From assembly GCA_900316505.1 (NCBI GenBank), contig ONDH01000006.1, positions 62,001-126,000 on the forward strand: a DNA stretch of 64,000 bases. Direction: 5' to 3'. This document shows, piece after piece, positions 25,224-32,217 of the stretch (positions are counted from its first letter, which is position 1; every line of letters starts with the position of its first letter). The notes beneath the pieces were generated by a model. That model was not told the DNA's origin and searched no databases. It worked only from the letters and a program-made list of their open reading frames with translations. The DNA comes from an uncultured Prevotellaceae bacterium (GTDB taxonomy: Bacteria > Bacteroidota > Bacteroidia > Bacteroidales > Bacteroidaceae). A program made the translations under genes and the position numbers.

Positions 25224-26522
25224 ATGAACATGAAGTTGAGAAATATTCCTTTTTCGCCTCCCGACATGACGGAGGCAGAGGCTAAAGAGGTGCGTGAGGC
25301 TATTCTCTCGGGTTGGATTACTACTGGTCCTAGAACAAAAAAACTGGAAGAGGAAATCTCCGCATATGTGCACACGGACAAGACGGTATGTCTGAACTCT
25401 GCAACGGCTGCACTGGAGATGGTGTTGCATCTGCTGGATATTCAGCCTGATGATGAGGTGATAGTGCCTGCATATACCTATACCGCTACGGCTTCTGTTA
25501 CACAGCACGTGGGCTGCAAGCTGGTGATGGTGGATAGCCAGAAGGACAATGTGGAGATGGACTATGACAAGTTGGCTGCCGCTATCACGGAGAAGACAAA
25601 GGTGATTGCTCCTGTGGATCTGGGAGGCATTGTGGCTGACTATGACCGTGTGTTTGAGATTGTGGAGGCAAAGAAAGGTTTGTTTAGGCCTAATAATGCT
25701 TTGCAAGCTAAGATTGGAAGAATAGTGGTTTCTGCTGACTGCGCTCATAGCTTTGGTGCCAGCCGCAAAGGTAAGATGGCTGGTGAGATTGCAGACTTTA
25801 GTTCGTTTAGCTTCCATGCGGTGAAGAACTTTACTACAGCGGAAGGAGGAGCCCTAACCTGGCATCTTCCCTTTGGGAATGAGCCAGTGTTGGTTAATGG
25901 TTCAGGGGTCATGGTTAATGGTTTTGATTATCTTCCCAACGTACCTAAGAAGGAAGGGGAGACTTGGAATGAGTTGTTGTATCGCTTGAGTCAGTTGTTC
26001 TCGCTTCACGGGCAGAATAAGGATGCATTGGCTAAGACCAAGTTAGGTGCATGGGAGTATGACATCATTGGTCCTTGGTACAAATGCAATATGACTGACA
26101 TTATGGCTGCACTGGGTTTGGTTCAGATGGAAAGGTATGAGGGCTTGTTGAAACGTCGTCAGGAGATTGTGGCTAAGTACAACGAGGCTTTAAAGGACTT
26201 AAATGTTGCAGTTCTAAATCATAAAGATGTTGACCATAGCAGTTCACACCATCTGTATCTTGTACGTCTGTTTGGTAAGACTCGTGAGGATGCCAACAAG
26301 GTGATTGAGCAGATGGCTGAGCGTGGCATTGCCTGCAACGTGCATTACAAGCCACTGCCTATGATGACAGCATATAAGGCTCTTGGGTTTGATATCAAGG
26401 ATTATCCTAATGCTTATCATCTGTTTGAGAATGAAATCACGTTACCATTACACACAAAATTGAGTGATGAAGACGTTGAATACGTCATCTCTAATTTTGT
26501 GGAAATAGTACGTGAACTTTAA
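25224..26522 (+). CDS. DegT/DnrJ/EryC1/StrS-family sugar aminotransferase
   Basis: I choose ATG 25224 (MNMKLRNIPFSPPDMTEAEAKE); an in-frame TTG at 25209 is less likely. This PLP enzyme of about 432 residues shows CLNSATAALEMVL (phosphate loop), VPAYTYTATASV, DCAHSFGAS and SSFSFHAVKNFTTAEGGAL with the PLP lysine. It would convert a 4-keto (or 3-keto) deoxy sugar nucleotide to an amino sugar. The partner dehydratase is probably the PglF-like protein at 43280, giving UDP-4-amino-4,6-dideoxy-GlcNAc. The specific sugar is inferred from this pairing. Confidence 0.92.
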   Translation: MNMKLRNIPFSPPDMTEAEAKEVREAILSGWITTGPRTKKLEEEISAYVHTDKTVCLNSATAALEMVLHLLDIQPDDEVIVPAYTYTATASVTQHVGCKLVMVDSQKDNVEMDYDKLAAAITEKTKVIAPVDLGGIVADYDRVFEIVEAKKGLFRPNNALQAKIGRIVVSADCAHSFGASRKGKMAGEIADFSSFSFHAVKNFTTAEGGALTWHLPFGNEPVLVNGSGVMVNGFDYLPNVPKKEGETWNELLYRLSQLFSLHGQNKDALAKTKLGAWEYDIIGPWYKCNMTDIMAALGLVQMERYEGLLKRRQEIVAKYNEALKDLNVAVLNHKDVDHSSSHHLYLVRLFGKTREDANKVIEQMAERGIACNVHYKPLPMMTAYKALGFDIKDYPNAYHLFENEITLPLHTKLSDEDVEYVISNFVEIVREL

Positions 26523-26567
26523 CGTTAACCTTGACCTTGACTTTTTAATTAACATTAACCTTTACTG

Positions 26568-26948
26568 ATGGGGCCAAGGAACTTTAGGGAGTATCCAGTA
26601 TGGAATGAGGCGGTCGATTATGCCACCTTTGTATATAAGGTAACTAGCAAAATGCCTTGGTTCGAGAAGAAGGGTCTGTGTGACCAACTACAAAGGGCTG
26701 CTGTTTCTATCAGTTCTAACATTGCAGAAGGTGCAGCACGTTCTTCTGATGCTGATTTTGCACACTTCCTCGATTTCGCGCTAGGTTCAGCGTTTGAGGT
26801 TGAGACACAGTTGACGATAGCAAAGAATGTGGGTTACTTTGATAACCTTGACGAAAACCTTGATATTAACTTTCAGGAGTTAATGGATAGGGTTCATAGT
26901 ATCGAACGTCAGTTGAATGGCTTAATAAAAACCATCCGTAATAGTTAA
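26568..26948 (+). CDS. Four-helix bundle protein (S23-type / 23S rRNA intervening-sequence protein)
   Basis: The 126 residues carry family motifs: FREYPVWNEAVDYATFVYKVT, GLCDQLQRAAVSISSNIAEGAAR, and FLDFALGSAFEVETQLTIAKNVGYF. These small helical proteins often appear alone in Bacteroidales polysaccharide loci and near repeats; the original members are encoded in intervening sequences of 23S rRNA. Role unknown. Heptad-like repeats flank the gene on both sides (about 26521-26560 and 26944-26972) and similar units (AACCTTGA) occur inside it near 26844-26870. Confidence 0.88.
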   Translation: MGPRNFREYPVWNEAVDYATFVYKVTSKMPWFEKKGLCDQLQRAAVSISSNIAEGAARSSDADFAHFLDFALGSAFEVETQLTIAKNVGYFDNLDENLDINFQELMDRVHSIERQLNGLIKTIRNS

Positions 26949-26958
26949 GGTTAACGTT

Positions 26959-27072
26959 ATGGTTAAGGTTGTTCTCAAAGCCCTTTGGCAATTTTGTGGA
27001 TATCGTGAAGAACCTGTAATGCTTATCGATGAGCAATTTTTGAATATGGTTAGTGCGCAGGCGAAGGAGTAA
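26959..27072 (+). pseudogene. Remnant of a WbuC-type cupin gene, N-terminal part
   Basis: A 37-codon frame ends with MLIDEQFLNMVSAQAKE then TAA at 27070-27072. These 17 residues match the starts of the WbuC cupins nearby (MKLIDKQLLDDVSRQAQK at 27111 and MKIIDDNLLNKVSSEAKD at 24156) and stop just before the metal-binding part. The preceding 20 residues (VVLKALWQFCGYREEP) recall the C-terminal end of a sugar-phosphate transferase, but that is weak. I read it as debris of an older gene. Confidence 0.6.
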
Positions 27073-27110
27073 ACGATGTAAGAGGTCAGATGTAAGAAGG
27101 CAGATGTACG

Positions 27111-27509
27111 ATGAAACTCATAGATAAACAATTATTAGATGACGTGAGTAGACAGGCTCAAAAGTCTGTGAGGCTGAGGATGAACTATAACTTTCATCAG
27201 TCGCTGGAAGATAAGTGCCATCGGTTCTTGAATGCGGTGGAGCCCGGGACTGTGGTACCCATCCATCGGCATCCAACAAAAGACGAGTCGTTTGTGCTAC
27301 TTCGTGGTAGAGTTAGGGTGACTACTCACAATGATGATGGTAGTGTGATGGAAAGTGTAGTCCTCAGCCCAGAGGAAGGTCTCTACGGGGTGGATATCCC
27401 CAAGAATGTATGGCATAATGTGGAATGTCTGGAGTCAGGGAGTGTTATATTTGAGTGCAAAGAGGGGCCGTTTGTGCCGCATGAGGCGGATGGAATACTG
27501 GAGCTGTAA
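27111..27509 (+). CDS. WbuC-family cupin, copy 2 (complete metal site)
   Basis: This 132-residue cupin starts MKLIDKQLLDDVSRQAQ. Motif 1 is complete (PGTVVPIHRHPTKDESFVLLRG: H-x-H-x4-E-x6-G) and motif 2 is GVDIPKNVWHNVECLESG with its His. It is very similar to copy 1 at 24156, indicating duplication within the locus. The family sits in O-antigen and capsule loci and probably acts on a sugar nucleotide, but the reaction is unestablished. A short palindrome (CGCGATAACATCGCG, about 27542-27556) lies between this gene and the membrane protein at 27591. Confidence 0.9.
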   Translation: MKLIDKQLLDDVSRQAQKSVRLRMNYNFHQSLEDKCHRFLNAVEPGTVVPIHRHPTKDESFVLLRGRVRVTTHNDDGSVMESVVLSPEEGLYGVDIPKNVWHNVECLESGSVIFECKEGPFVPHEADGILEL

Positions 27510-27590
27510 GCTCAGGAATCAAGGAACTACGGAAATATGTTCGCGATAACATCGCGACAAACGGGATGAAGAGATTAAAGAGATTACCAT

Positions 27591-28406
27591 ATGAGTGAAG
27601 AAACAGAAAAAACAATTCCTGCAGACAATAATAAGGGGAAAGCATCCCATAACATATTGGTTGCTTTCTTGAGTGCCCTTTTGTTATGTTGTGGGTTATA
27701 TGGAATGGCTATATACCTGCATAATGACCATATAGTAGAGGGACAAAACCGTATTATTAGGATTTACACACATCAGATAGAAAAGATGGAGCCGGCAAAG
27801 ACACCTCTGAACATGAGAGACAGTCAGAGGGAGAAGGAAATGCAGGCATTCCATGAGGAGGTGAAATCGCTATTGGAATTGGAGTTTAACAGAATTCAAA
27901 ACGAGTTCGAGGCAATAGAAATATGGACAGGCGTTCTCACTGTTATCTTTTTAATATTCAGTTTTTACTCACTATTTAAGACGGAACAACTGGAGAATCA
28001 AAGCAGGGATGAGCTGGCAAAGTTAAAGAAACTATTTGAAGATGGACAGTTGAAACTAGGAACGTTTGATACCAATAGTGAATCAGCTTTGAACAGATTA
28101 AATGCTTCTGTTGAAGAGATAAAAAAAGCAACTAAAGAACAAATGGACGGTGTATTAAGTAAGGGGCGAGCTGATGCTCTAACAGATATTGACAAGAGGG
28201 CAAAGGGTATCTTGGATACATACAAGACACAGATAAAAGAAATGCTTTCAGCAAACCAGCAGTCCATAGAGAAGAGCTATGACCTGTATATCAATAAACT
28301 ACAGAGCATGATAGATAAAGACATGGTAACGGACGATTATATAGAAGAAGAACTTGACGAGGAGGAATTAAGCAAAGAACAAAATAATGCAGGAAAGGAG
28401 GAATGA
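27591..28406 (+). CDS. Hypothetical membrane protein with coiled coil
   Basis: The 271 residues have a transmembrane segment near residues 22-44 (ILVAFLSALLLCCGLYGMAIY), an approximately 65-residue polar helical stretch rich in charged residues, a second segment (IWTGVLTVIFLIFSFYSLF), then about 150 residues of predicted coiled coil (NRLNASVEEIKKATKEQ; YKTQIKEMLSANQQSIEKS) with an acidic C-terminus. No family is recognised. It starts the row of accessory genes that extends to 39504. The next gene follows 3 bp after its stop, so they are probably translated together. Confidence 0.6.
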   Translation: MSEETEKTIPADNNKGKASHNILVAFLSALLLCCGLYGMAIYLHNDHIVEGQNRIIRIYTHQIEKMEPAKTPLNMRDSQREKEMQAFHEEVKSLLELEFNRIQNEFEAIEIWTGVLTVIFLIFSFYSLFKTEQLENQSRDELAKLKKLFEDGQLKLGTFDTNSESALNRLNASVEEIKKATKEQMDGVLSKGRADALTDIDKRAKGILDTYKTQIKEMLSANQQSIEKSYDLYINKLQSMIDKDMVTDDYIEEELDEEELSKEQNNAGKEE

Positions 28407-28409
28407 CAG

Positions 28410-28922
28410 ATGGTGATGGTAATTAGAGTCTATAGATATGCCCGGCAGCATGTGGATTTGGCAGAAAAGCAGTTAGCAGAACTAGTGGATATCAGAAAAA
28501 AGCTGAATATTAGAGCGGAAAGGGCAGAGAATGCATATACCGATGCCTTAGCGAATGGAGATACTTATGTCCCAATTAGTTTTATGAGGAGCGACAATGA
28601 GTTTAACCGATATAAAATGAGGATGGAAAAAATGCAGGCTCAGGTAGTGCTGAATTTAGCTTTGTCGCTTTCTTTTTGTGCCGAACTCGTTTATTTGATG
28701 ATTCATGATACGACAGAGGAAGCTTTAGGATATAAGGTTCGTGTGAGAAATATCATTGACCGTGTAATTGATGTAGCAACCGATGAGGCTATGAATATGG
28801 CTTTGCTAGCCCCATTGGCACCGGCAATCGCAAAAATTGAGAGTGAGATTACACTTAATGACTTTGATAAGCTGAGGCTGATAAAGAGGCGTCTGATGGA
28901 ATTTAGGGATAGGATATCGTAG
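28410..28922 (+). CDS. Hypothetical helical protein
   Basis: This 170-residue, mostly alpha-helical protein has a Lys/Glu-rich N-terminal half (RQHVDLAEKQLAELVDIRKKL) and a hydrophobic middle (AQVVLNLALSLSFCAELVYLM). It starts 3 bp after the membrane protein gene at 27591, which suggests the two products act together. I do not recognise a family. Confidence 0.55.
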   Translation: MVMVIRVYRYARQHVDLAEKQLAELVDIRKKLNIRAERAENAYTDALANGDTYVPISFMRSDNEFNRYKMRMEKMQAQVVLNLALSLSFCAELVYLMIHDTTEEALGYKVRVRNIIDRVIDVATDEAMNMALLAPLAPAIAKIESEITLNDFDKLRLIKRRLMEFRDRIS

Positions 28923-28944
28923 ATGAAATAAAAGCGGGGAGGAG

Positions 28945-29142
28945 GTGGAGGAGTATTATGATGACTTGGAACGGATGTGTACGGATTCTATTATGTTGAC
29001 ACCCAATGGGCAGACCGTGGCTCTGAACATTCCTGCTGGGCAGTGGCATACGGTGAAGGCGTTGGAGAGTGGAACCGTGATTCTGGAGGTGAAGGATGGC
29101 GCGTATGAACCGATTCAGGACTGCGATGTCCTGAAGATGTAA
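28945..29142 (+). pseudogene. Remnant of a WbuC-type cupin gene, C-terminal part
   Basis: A 65-codon frame (from GTG 28945; open back to 28927) encodes EEYYDDLERMCTDSIMLTPNG and ALNIPAGQWHTVKALESGT, VILEVKDGAYEPI. It aligns with the last half of the cupin fused to the WecA-like protein at 41784 (EFYDVLERRCIETQELSPNG; GQWHTVRALESGT; LLVKDGRYEAI). It lacks motif 1 and any cupin start, so this is the tail of a broken gene. Confidence 0.7.
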
Positions 29143-29154
29143 GATGGCTGATGT

Positions 29155-29337
29155 ATGAAGGAAGATGTAGTGTGTAGGTTAAAAGCTTTCATCGAGGACG
29201 AGGCTCGGAGTTGCTCAATGGACTTTGGAGGCATAACTCCTCTTTACGTCTATAGGATGTGGGGTGGAAATGTTGCTATTGATAAGATAGCAACGGGACT
29301 ATGTGAATTACGGAAACGAGGATTGGCGGCTGTATGA
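29155..29337 (+). CDS. Small hypothetical protein (60 aa)
   Basis: The frame starts at ATG 29155 and ends in TGA at 29335-29337, overlapping the ATG of the next gene (29334) in an ATGA arrangement. The protein reads KEDVVCRLKAFIEDEARSC and later YVYRMWGGNVAIDKIATGL. It has no recognised family. The coupling to the membrane protein is the main support for it being a gene. Confidence 0.5.
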   Translation: MKEDVVCRLKAFIEDEARSCSMDFGGITPLYVYRMWGGNVAIDKIATGLCELRKRGLAAV

Positions 29338-29627
29338 CAAGCAACAAGCGATTAATATGGATTAGTTTGGCGGTAAGCATTATCTCGCTTATCGTTAGCA
29401 TCATTGTGCTTGTGAACTATTGCCCGACGCAGAATCTGAAGTTCGATTATATGGGGGTAATAGTTGGTATACTTGCTTTACTTGTTACCTCGTTGATTGG
29501 TGCTCAGGTTGGGCAGTATGTGTTTGTGGATAGGAAGATAGAGAAGATTGCAAGTAAGATAACTCGAATTATCGCTCACAAATCAGCCAATGATGTAGCA
29601 AGAAAAACAGCTGCAGAAAGTGTGTAG
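29334..29627 (+). CDS. Small membrane protein with two transmembrane segments
   Basis: The 97 residues have one segment at about 10-28 (ISLAVSIISLIVSIIVLVNY) and a second at about 40-62 (GVIVGILALLVTSLIGAQV), then a charged cytoplasmic tail (DRKIEKIASKITRIIAHKS). Topology resembles small anchors or pore-forming effectors in defence cassettes, but no family is recognised. Its start overlaps the preceding stop (ATGA) and the next gene begins 3 bp after its stop. Confidence 0.6.
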   Translation: MTSNKRLIWISLAVSIISLIVSIIVLVNYCPTQNLKFDYMGVIVGILALLVTSLIGAQVGQYVFVDRKIEKIASKITRIIAHKSANDVARKTAAESV

Positions 29628-29630
29628 AAG

Positions 29631-30002
29631 ATGCAAGAGGATCTAAGGCTCTTAGCTATAGCATCGAATAGTATTGTGGAAGCGAAGATTGCATATACAC
29701 TATGCAATGATACAAAATACGTTGTTAAGGTTTTGGCCACTGTTGAGCAGTATTTGCAAATAGATGATAAAGAGCTTTCTAATAAGCTTATAGATGAGTT
29801 TTTGAAGGAACAACTACCAAGGATAGAGCAGATGAAGTCTGACGGAGAACTGAAGGTGCGCGTAGATCATCTGCCAATGATTAAAAAATTTCTTGCTGAA
29901 TGTGATTTTCCACATAATGAGAAGTTGAGTGAACTATTCCATGATGTGAAGACCATAACTGAGCAAGAGGAAACACATGAGATATCTCATTTTAGGTGTT
30001 AA
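29631..30002 (+). CDS. Hypothetical protein (123 aa)
   Basis: This soluble, helical protein includes LAIASNSIVEAKIAYTLCN, VVKVLATVEQYLQIDDKEL and a C-terminal HEISHFRC. It is co-directional with and 3 bp from the membrane protein at 29334, and 6 bp from the next small frame. No family recognised; probably part of the same small operon. Confidence 0.5.
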   Translation: MQEDLRLLAIASNSIVEAKIAYTLCNDTKYVVKVLATVEQYLQIDDKELSNKLIDEFLKEQLPRIEQMKSDGELKVRVDHLPMIKKFLAECDFPHNEKLSELFHDVKTITEQEETHEISHFRC

Positions 30003-30008
30003 GGAGAA

Positions 30009-30200
30009 ATGGCTATTCTTATAATAGTCAAACTTTGTAATTCTACAGGTATAAAGAGTTCTATAGCCACAAATGATGGAAATCGAACGAATTTAGCAAG
30101 TAGCAAGATACAGATAAGTCGGTCATGGAACTATTGGTTTGAGAGAATTTCCAATAGTGATATGGCCGCTTGTCGGTTTTTAGAGAAAGTTGAGGTGTGA
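30009..30200 (+). CDS. Small hypothetical protein (63 aa)
   Basis: An ATG at 30009 follows AAGGAGAA, a good ribosome-binding sequence. The peptide reads AILIIVKLCNSTGIKSSIA and ends CRFLEKVEV; it has a Trp/Arg-rich middle (RSWNYWFERI). No family recognised. The 55-bp gap to the P-loop/MBL gene also contains GGAATTAAGG-type purine-rich sequence, so co-transcription is plausible. Confidence 0.4.
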   Translation: MAILIIVKLCNSTGIKSSIATNDGNRTNLASSKIQISRSWNYWFERISNSDMAACRFLEKVEV

Positions 30201-30255
30201 AGGCTGAGGAATGCGGAAGCACGTATTGATGGAATTAAGGAAAAACTGAAAGGAC

Positions 30256-31914
30256 ATGAGAGTAATAGCGCTGTTTGGAAGAGGAAATGTGGGAAAGACA
30301 CATTGTTTGGGGCATCTGATAAATCTGATGTACCAAGAGATGTTTGGGCATGGCTGTCTGATAGAAGGACAAGACAAGAGTGTTACTTTCGAATATCATG
30401 GTCTACGTATCACAATCTGCACTTTGGGGGACACATCTGAGGATGAACAGAAAAACTTGGATTATATAAGTTGTCAAACTCCAGATATAGCCATAGTGGC
30501 CACCAGAACGAAGGGGGGTACGGTGGAATTGGTGAGGCAGTATTGTGAGAGAAAAGGCTGTTCCTTGAAATGGGTGGAGAAATATGTGGCTAACCCCGAG
30601 GATGCTTCTGAGCAGGAATATATGAACCATCTGCAGGCACGGCAAATATTGGAATATATCAGGGACGTGATAGAGGGACATCTGTACTATGTGGACTGCA
30701 TATCGGCCATAGATGTTGAGGGAAAACGGTATCATGTGGCTCTGTTTGGTACGGAGATGACGGACGAGGGATTCCCAAGGTCGTTTTCGATAGAACTGAA
30801 TGAGAATCAGATGCACTATTTTGCATCGGAGCAGCGCATTAAGGAGGATGACTTTGTTTGGTATCATCCAGACTCTAACCATATGATGCGGTTGGCCAGC
30901 GATGCCCCGAGGGCAAATGAACTGAGACGTGAGAGCCAGGCCTTGCGACAGGAACTAATAAAGTTGGAGGTGAATGGCGACGGGGCTTGGGCGATAAGTC
31001 AAAGGAAAATAGACAGGGTGAAGTCGTATCATGTGAAGGTGGGGCATGGCAATTGTAGCCTTATCCTGATAAAATATGAGATAGGGTATGACTTGTGGAT
31101 GGTGGACTGTTCGACGTATGACTATCTGACAAGGTGTGACTATAGTTTAAATCTGCTATGCTGCCTAAAATGTATTGCTGAGGAGGTGGGCGTGGATGTG
31201 AAAAACCTGCATGTATCGCGTTTTATGCTGACTCATACGCATTTTGATCATTATAATGGGCTGCGCTACTTAATGAATCATGGCGTGGTGGATGGAAATA
31301 CTCTGGTATATGCAAATCTCCATTACGACTGCGCGTCGGCTGTATGGTGTGATGTGTTGAAGAGACTGAAGGCCCTTTCATGTAGGTTTGTTGAGCCCAT
31401 CAGTGATAATTTGCGACAAGGGGTTATTAGGATCCTGCACCCGGAATGCAGGTTATATAAGAATAGTGAATCGGTGGAGGATGGTGTGACGAACAGGGTT
31501 GTTGCGAATGCGAATAATGCCTCGGTGGTGTATAGCATCACGCTGCATGGTAAGATGATGACGCTGCCAGGAGATTTGGAAACGGTTGGATTTAAGGAAA
31601 TGAGCGGACATGCGCCTTGTCAGGGAAATCTTAGTTTGACTCATTATTATGTGGTATCACATCATGGAAGTCTGAACGGACATCCAGATGTGATGTGTAT
31701 GAGTAAGGGAGCTCCAAATCCCAAACCTCTGACCTGTGTTTCGCAGAATGTGAAGAAGGCGATACTTATGGGAAGGAACGGGGCCTATCGTGGTATATAC
31801 AGCCAAAGGGTGATAGACTATTGGGGAAATGCAATGGGTGTGTTGGAATATACGGAGAATGCGCTCCACTATCTGGTGCTGGACTGGGAGAATGATAAGG
31901 TGGTGATGGGGTAA
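30256..31914 (+). CDS. P-loop NTPase fused to ComEC-like MBL fold protein (locus B)
   Basis: Residues 1-130 of this 552-residue protein are a P-loop domain: Walker A GRGNVGKT (8-15), a candidate Walker B strand ITICTLGDT (52-60) and TRTKGGT (83-89). A middle domain (about 140-250) and an MBL domain (255-552) follow, with SYHVKVGHGNCSLILI, metal site H327-T-H329-F-D331-H332, PGDLETVGF and SHHGSLNGHPD. The middle plus MBL part aligns with the whole of the protein at 10327 (LYYVDCISAIDV with LYFVDSIHIASV), which lacks the P-loop. It is soluble. It heads the defence-like island. Likely an NTP-dependent sensor or regulator coupled to a phosphodiesterase-type domain; the substrate is unknown. Confidence 0.75.
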   Translation: MRVIALFGRGNVGKTHCLGHLINLMYQEMFGHGCLIEGQDKSVTFEYHGLRITICTLGDTSEDEQKNLDYISCQTPDIAIVATRTKGGTVELVRQYCERKGCSLKWVEKYVANPEDASEQEYMNHLQARQILEYIRDVIEGHLYYVDCISAIDVEGKRYHVALFGTEMTDEGFPRSFSIELNENQMHYFASEQRIKEDDFVWYHPDSNHMMRLASDAPRANELRRESQALRQELIKLEVNGDGAWAISQRKIDRVKSYHVKVGHGNCSLILIKYEIGYDLWMVDCSTYDYLTRCDYSLNLLCCLKCIAEEVGVDVKNLHVSRFMLTHTHFDHYNGLRYLMNHGVVDGNTLVYANLHYDCASAVWCDVLKRLKALSCRFVEPISDNLRQGVIRILHPECRLYKNSESVEDGVTNRVVANANNASVVYSITLHGKMMTLPGDLETVGFKEMSGHAPCQGNLSLTHYYVVSHHGSLNGHPDVMCMSKGAPNPKPLTCVSQNVKKAILMGRNGAYRGIYSQRVIDYWGNAMGVLEYTENALHYLVLDWENDKVVMG

Positions 31915-31943
31915 TACTGGATGTAAGTAGATAAGGAGAAACT

Positions 31944-32174
31944 ATGAGGCAAGATGAACGGTGGATGACAAGATATAAGGAGGTGGTTAGTTTCATTGAG
32001 GCTAACCATCGGAATCCATCAAAATATGTTGGGGCGGAAAGAGAGCTTGTTAATTGGACGAAACAGCAACGGAAGTTGATGAATGCAGGTGAACTGAAGG
32101 AACCAAGGCTTGGGATGTTCAAAGAAATGCTTGAGTTGTCAGAACAATACAAGAGAAAGAACCAATGGATTTAA
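31944..32174 (+). CDS. Small helicase-associated (HA) domain protein, copy 1
   Basis: The 76 residues form a single helicase-associated-like three-helix domain: RWMTRYKEVVSFIEANHRN, PSKYVGAERELVNWTKQQRKL and ending EQYKRKNQW. HA domains occur in tandem at the C-terminus of some plasmid/phage helicases and bind nucleic acid; free-standing ones are unusual. A paralogue lies at 39271 (WLKRYEEVVGFIETNKRN; EQYRRKNQYE). The two bracket the ATPase, HNH, kinase, HEPN and DUF2971 genes. Confidence 0.7.
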   Translation: MRQDERWMTRYKEVVSFIEANHRNPSKYVGAERELVNWTKQQRKLMNAGELKEPRLGMFKEMLELSEQYKRKNQWI

Positions 32175-32217
32175 CTCGTATATAAGGTGTGACTATGACT
32201 GATTTTTAGACGAACAT

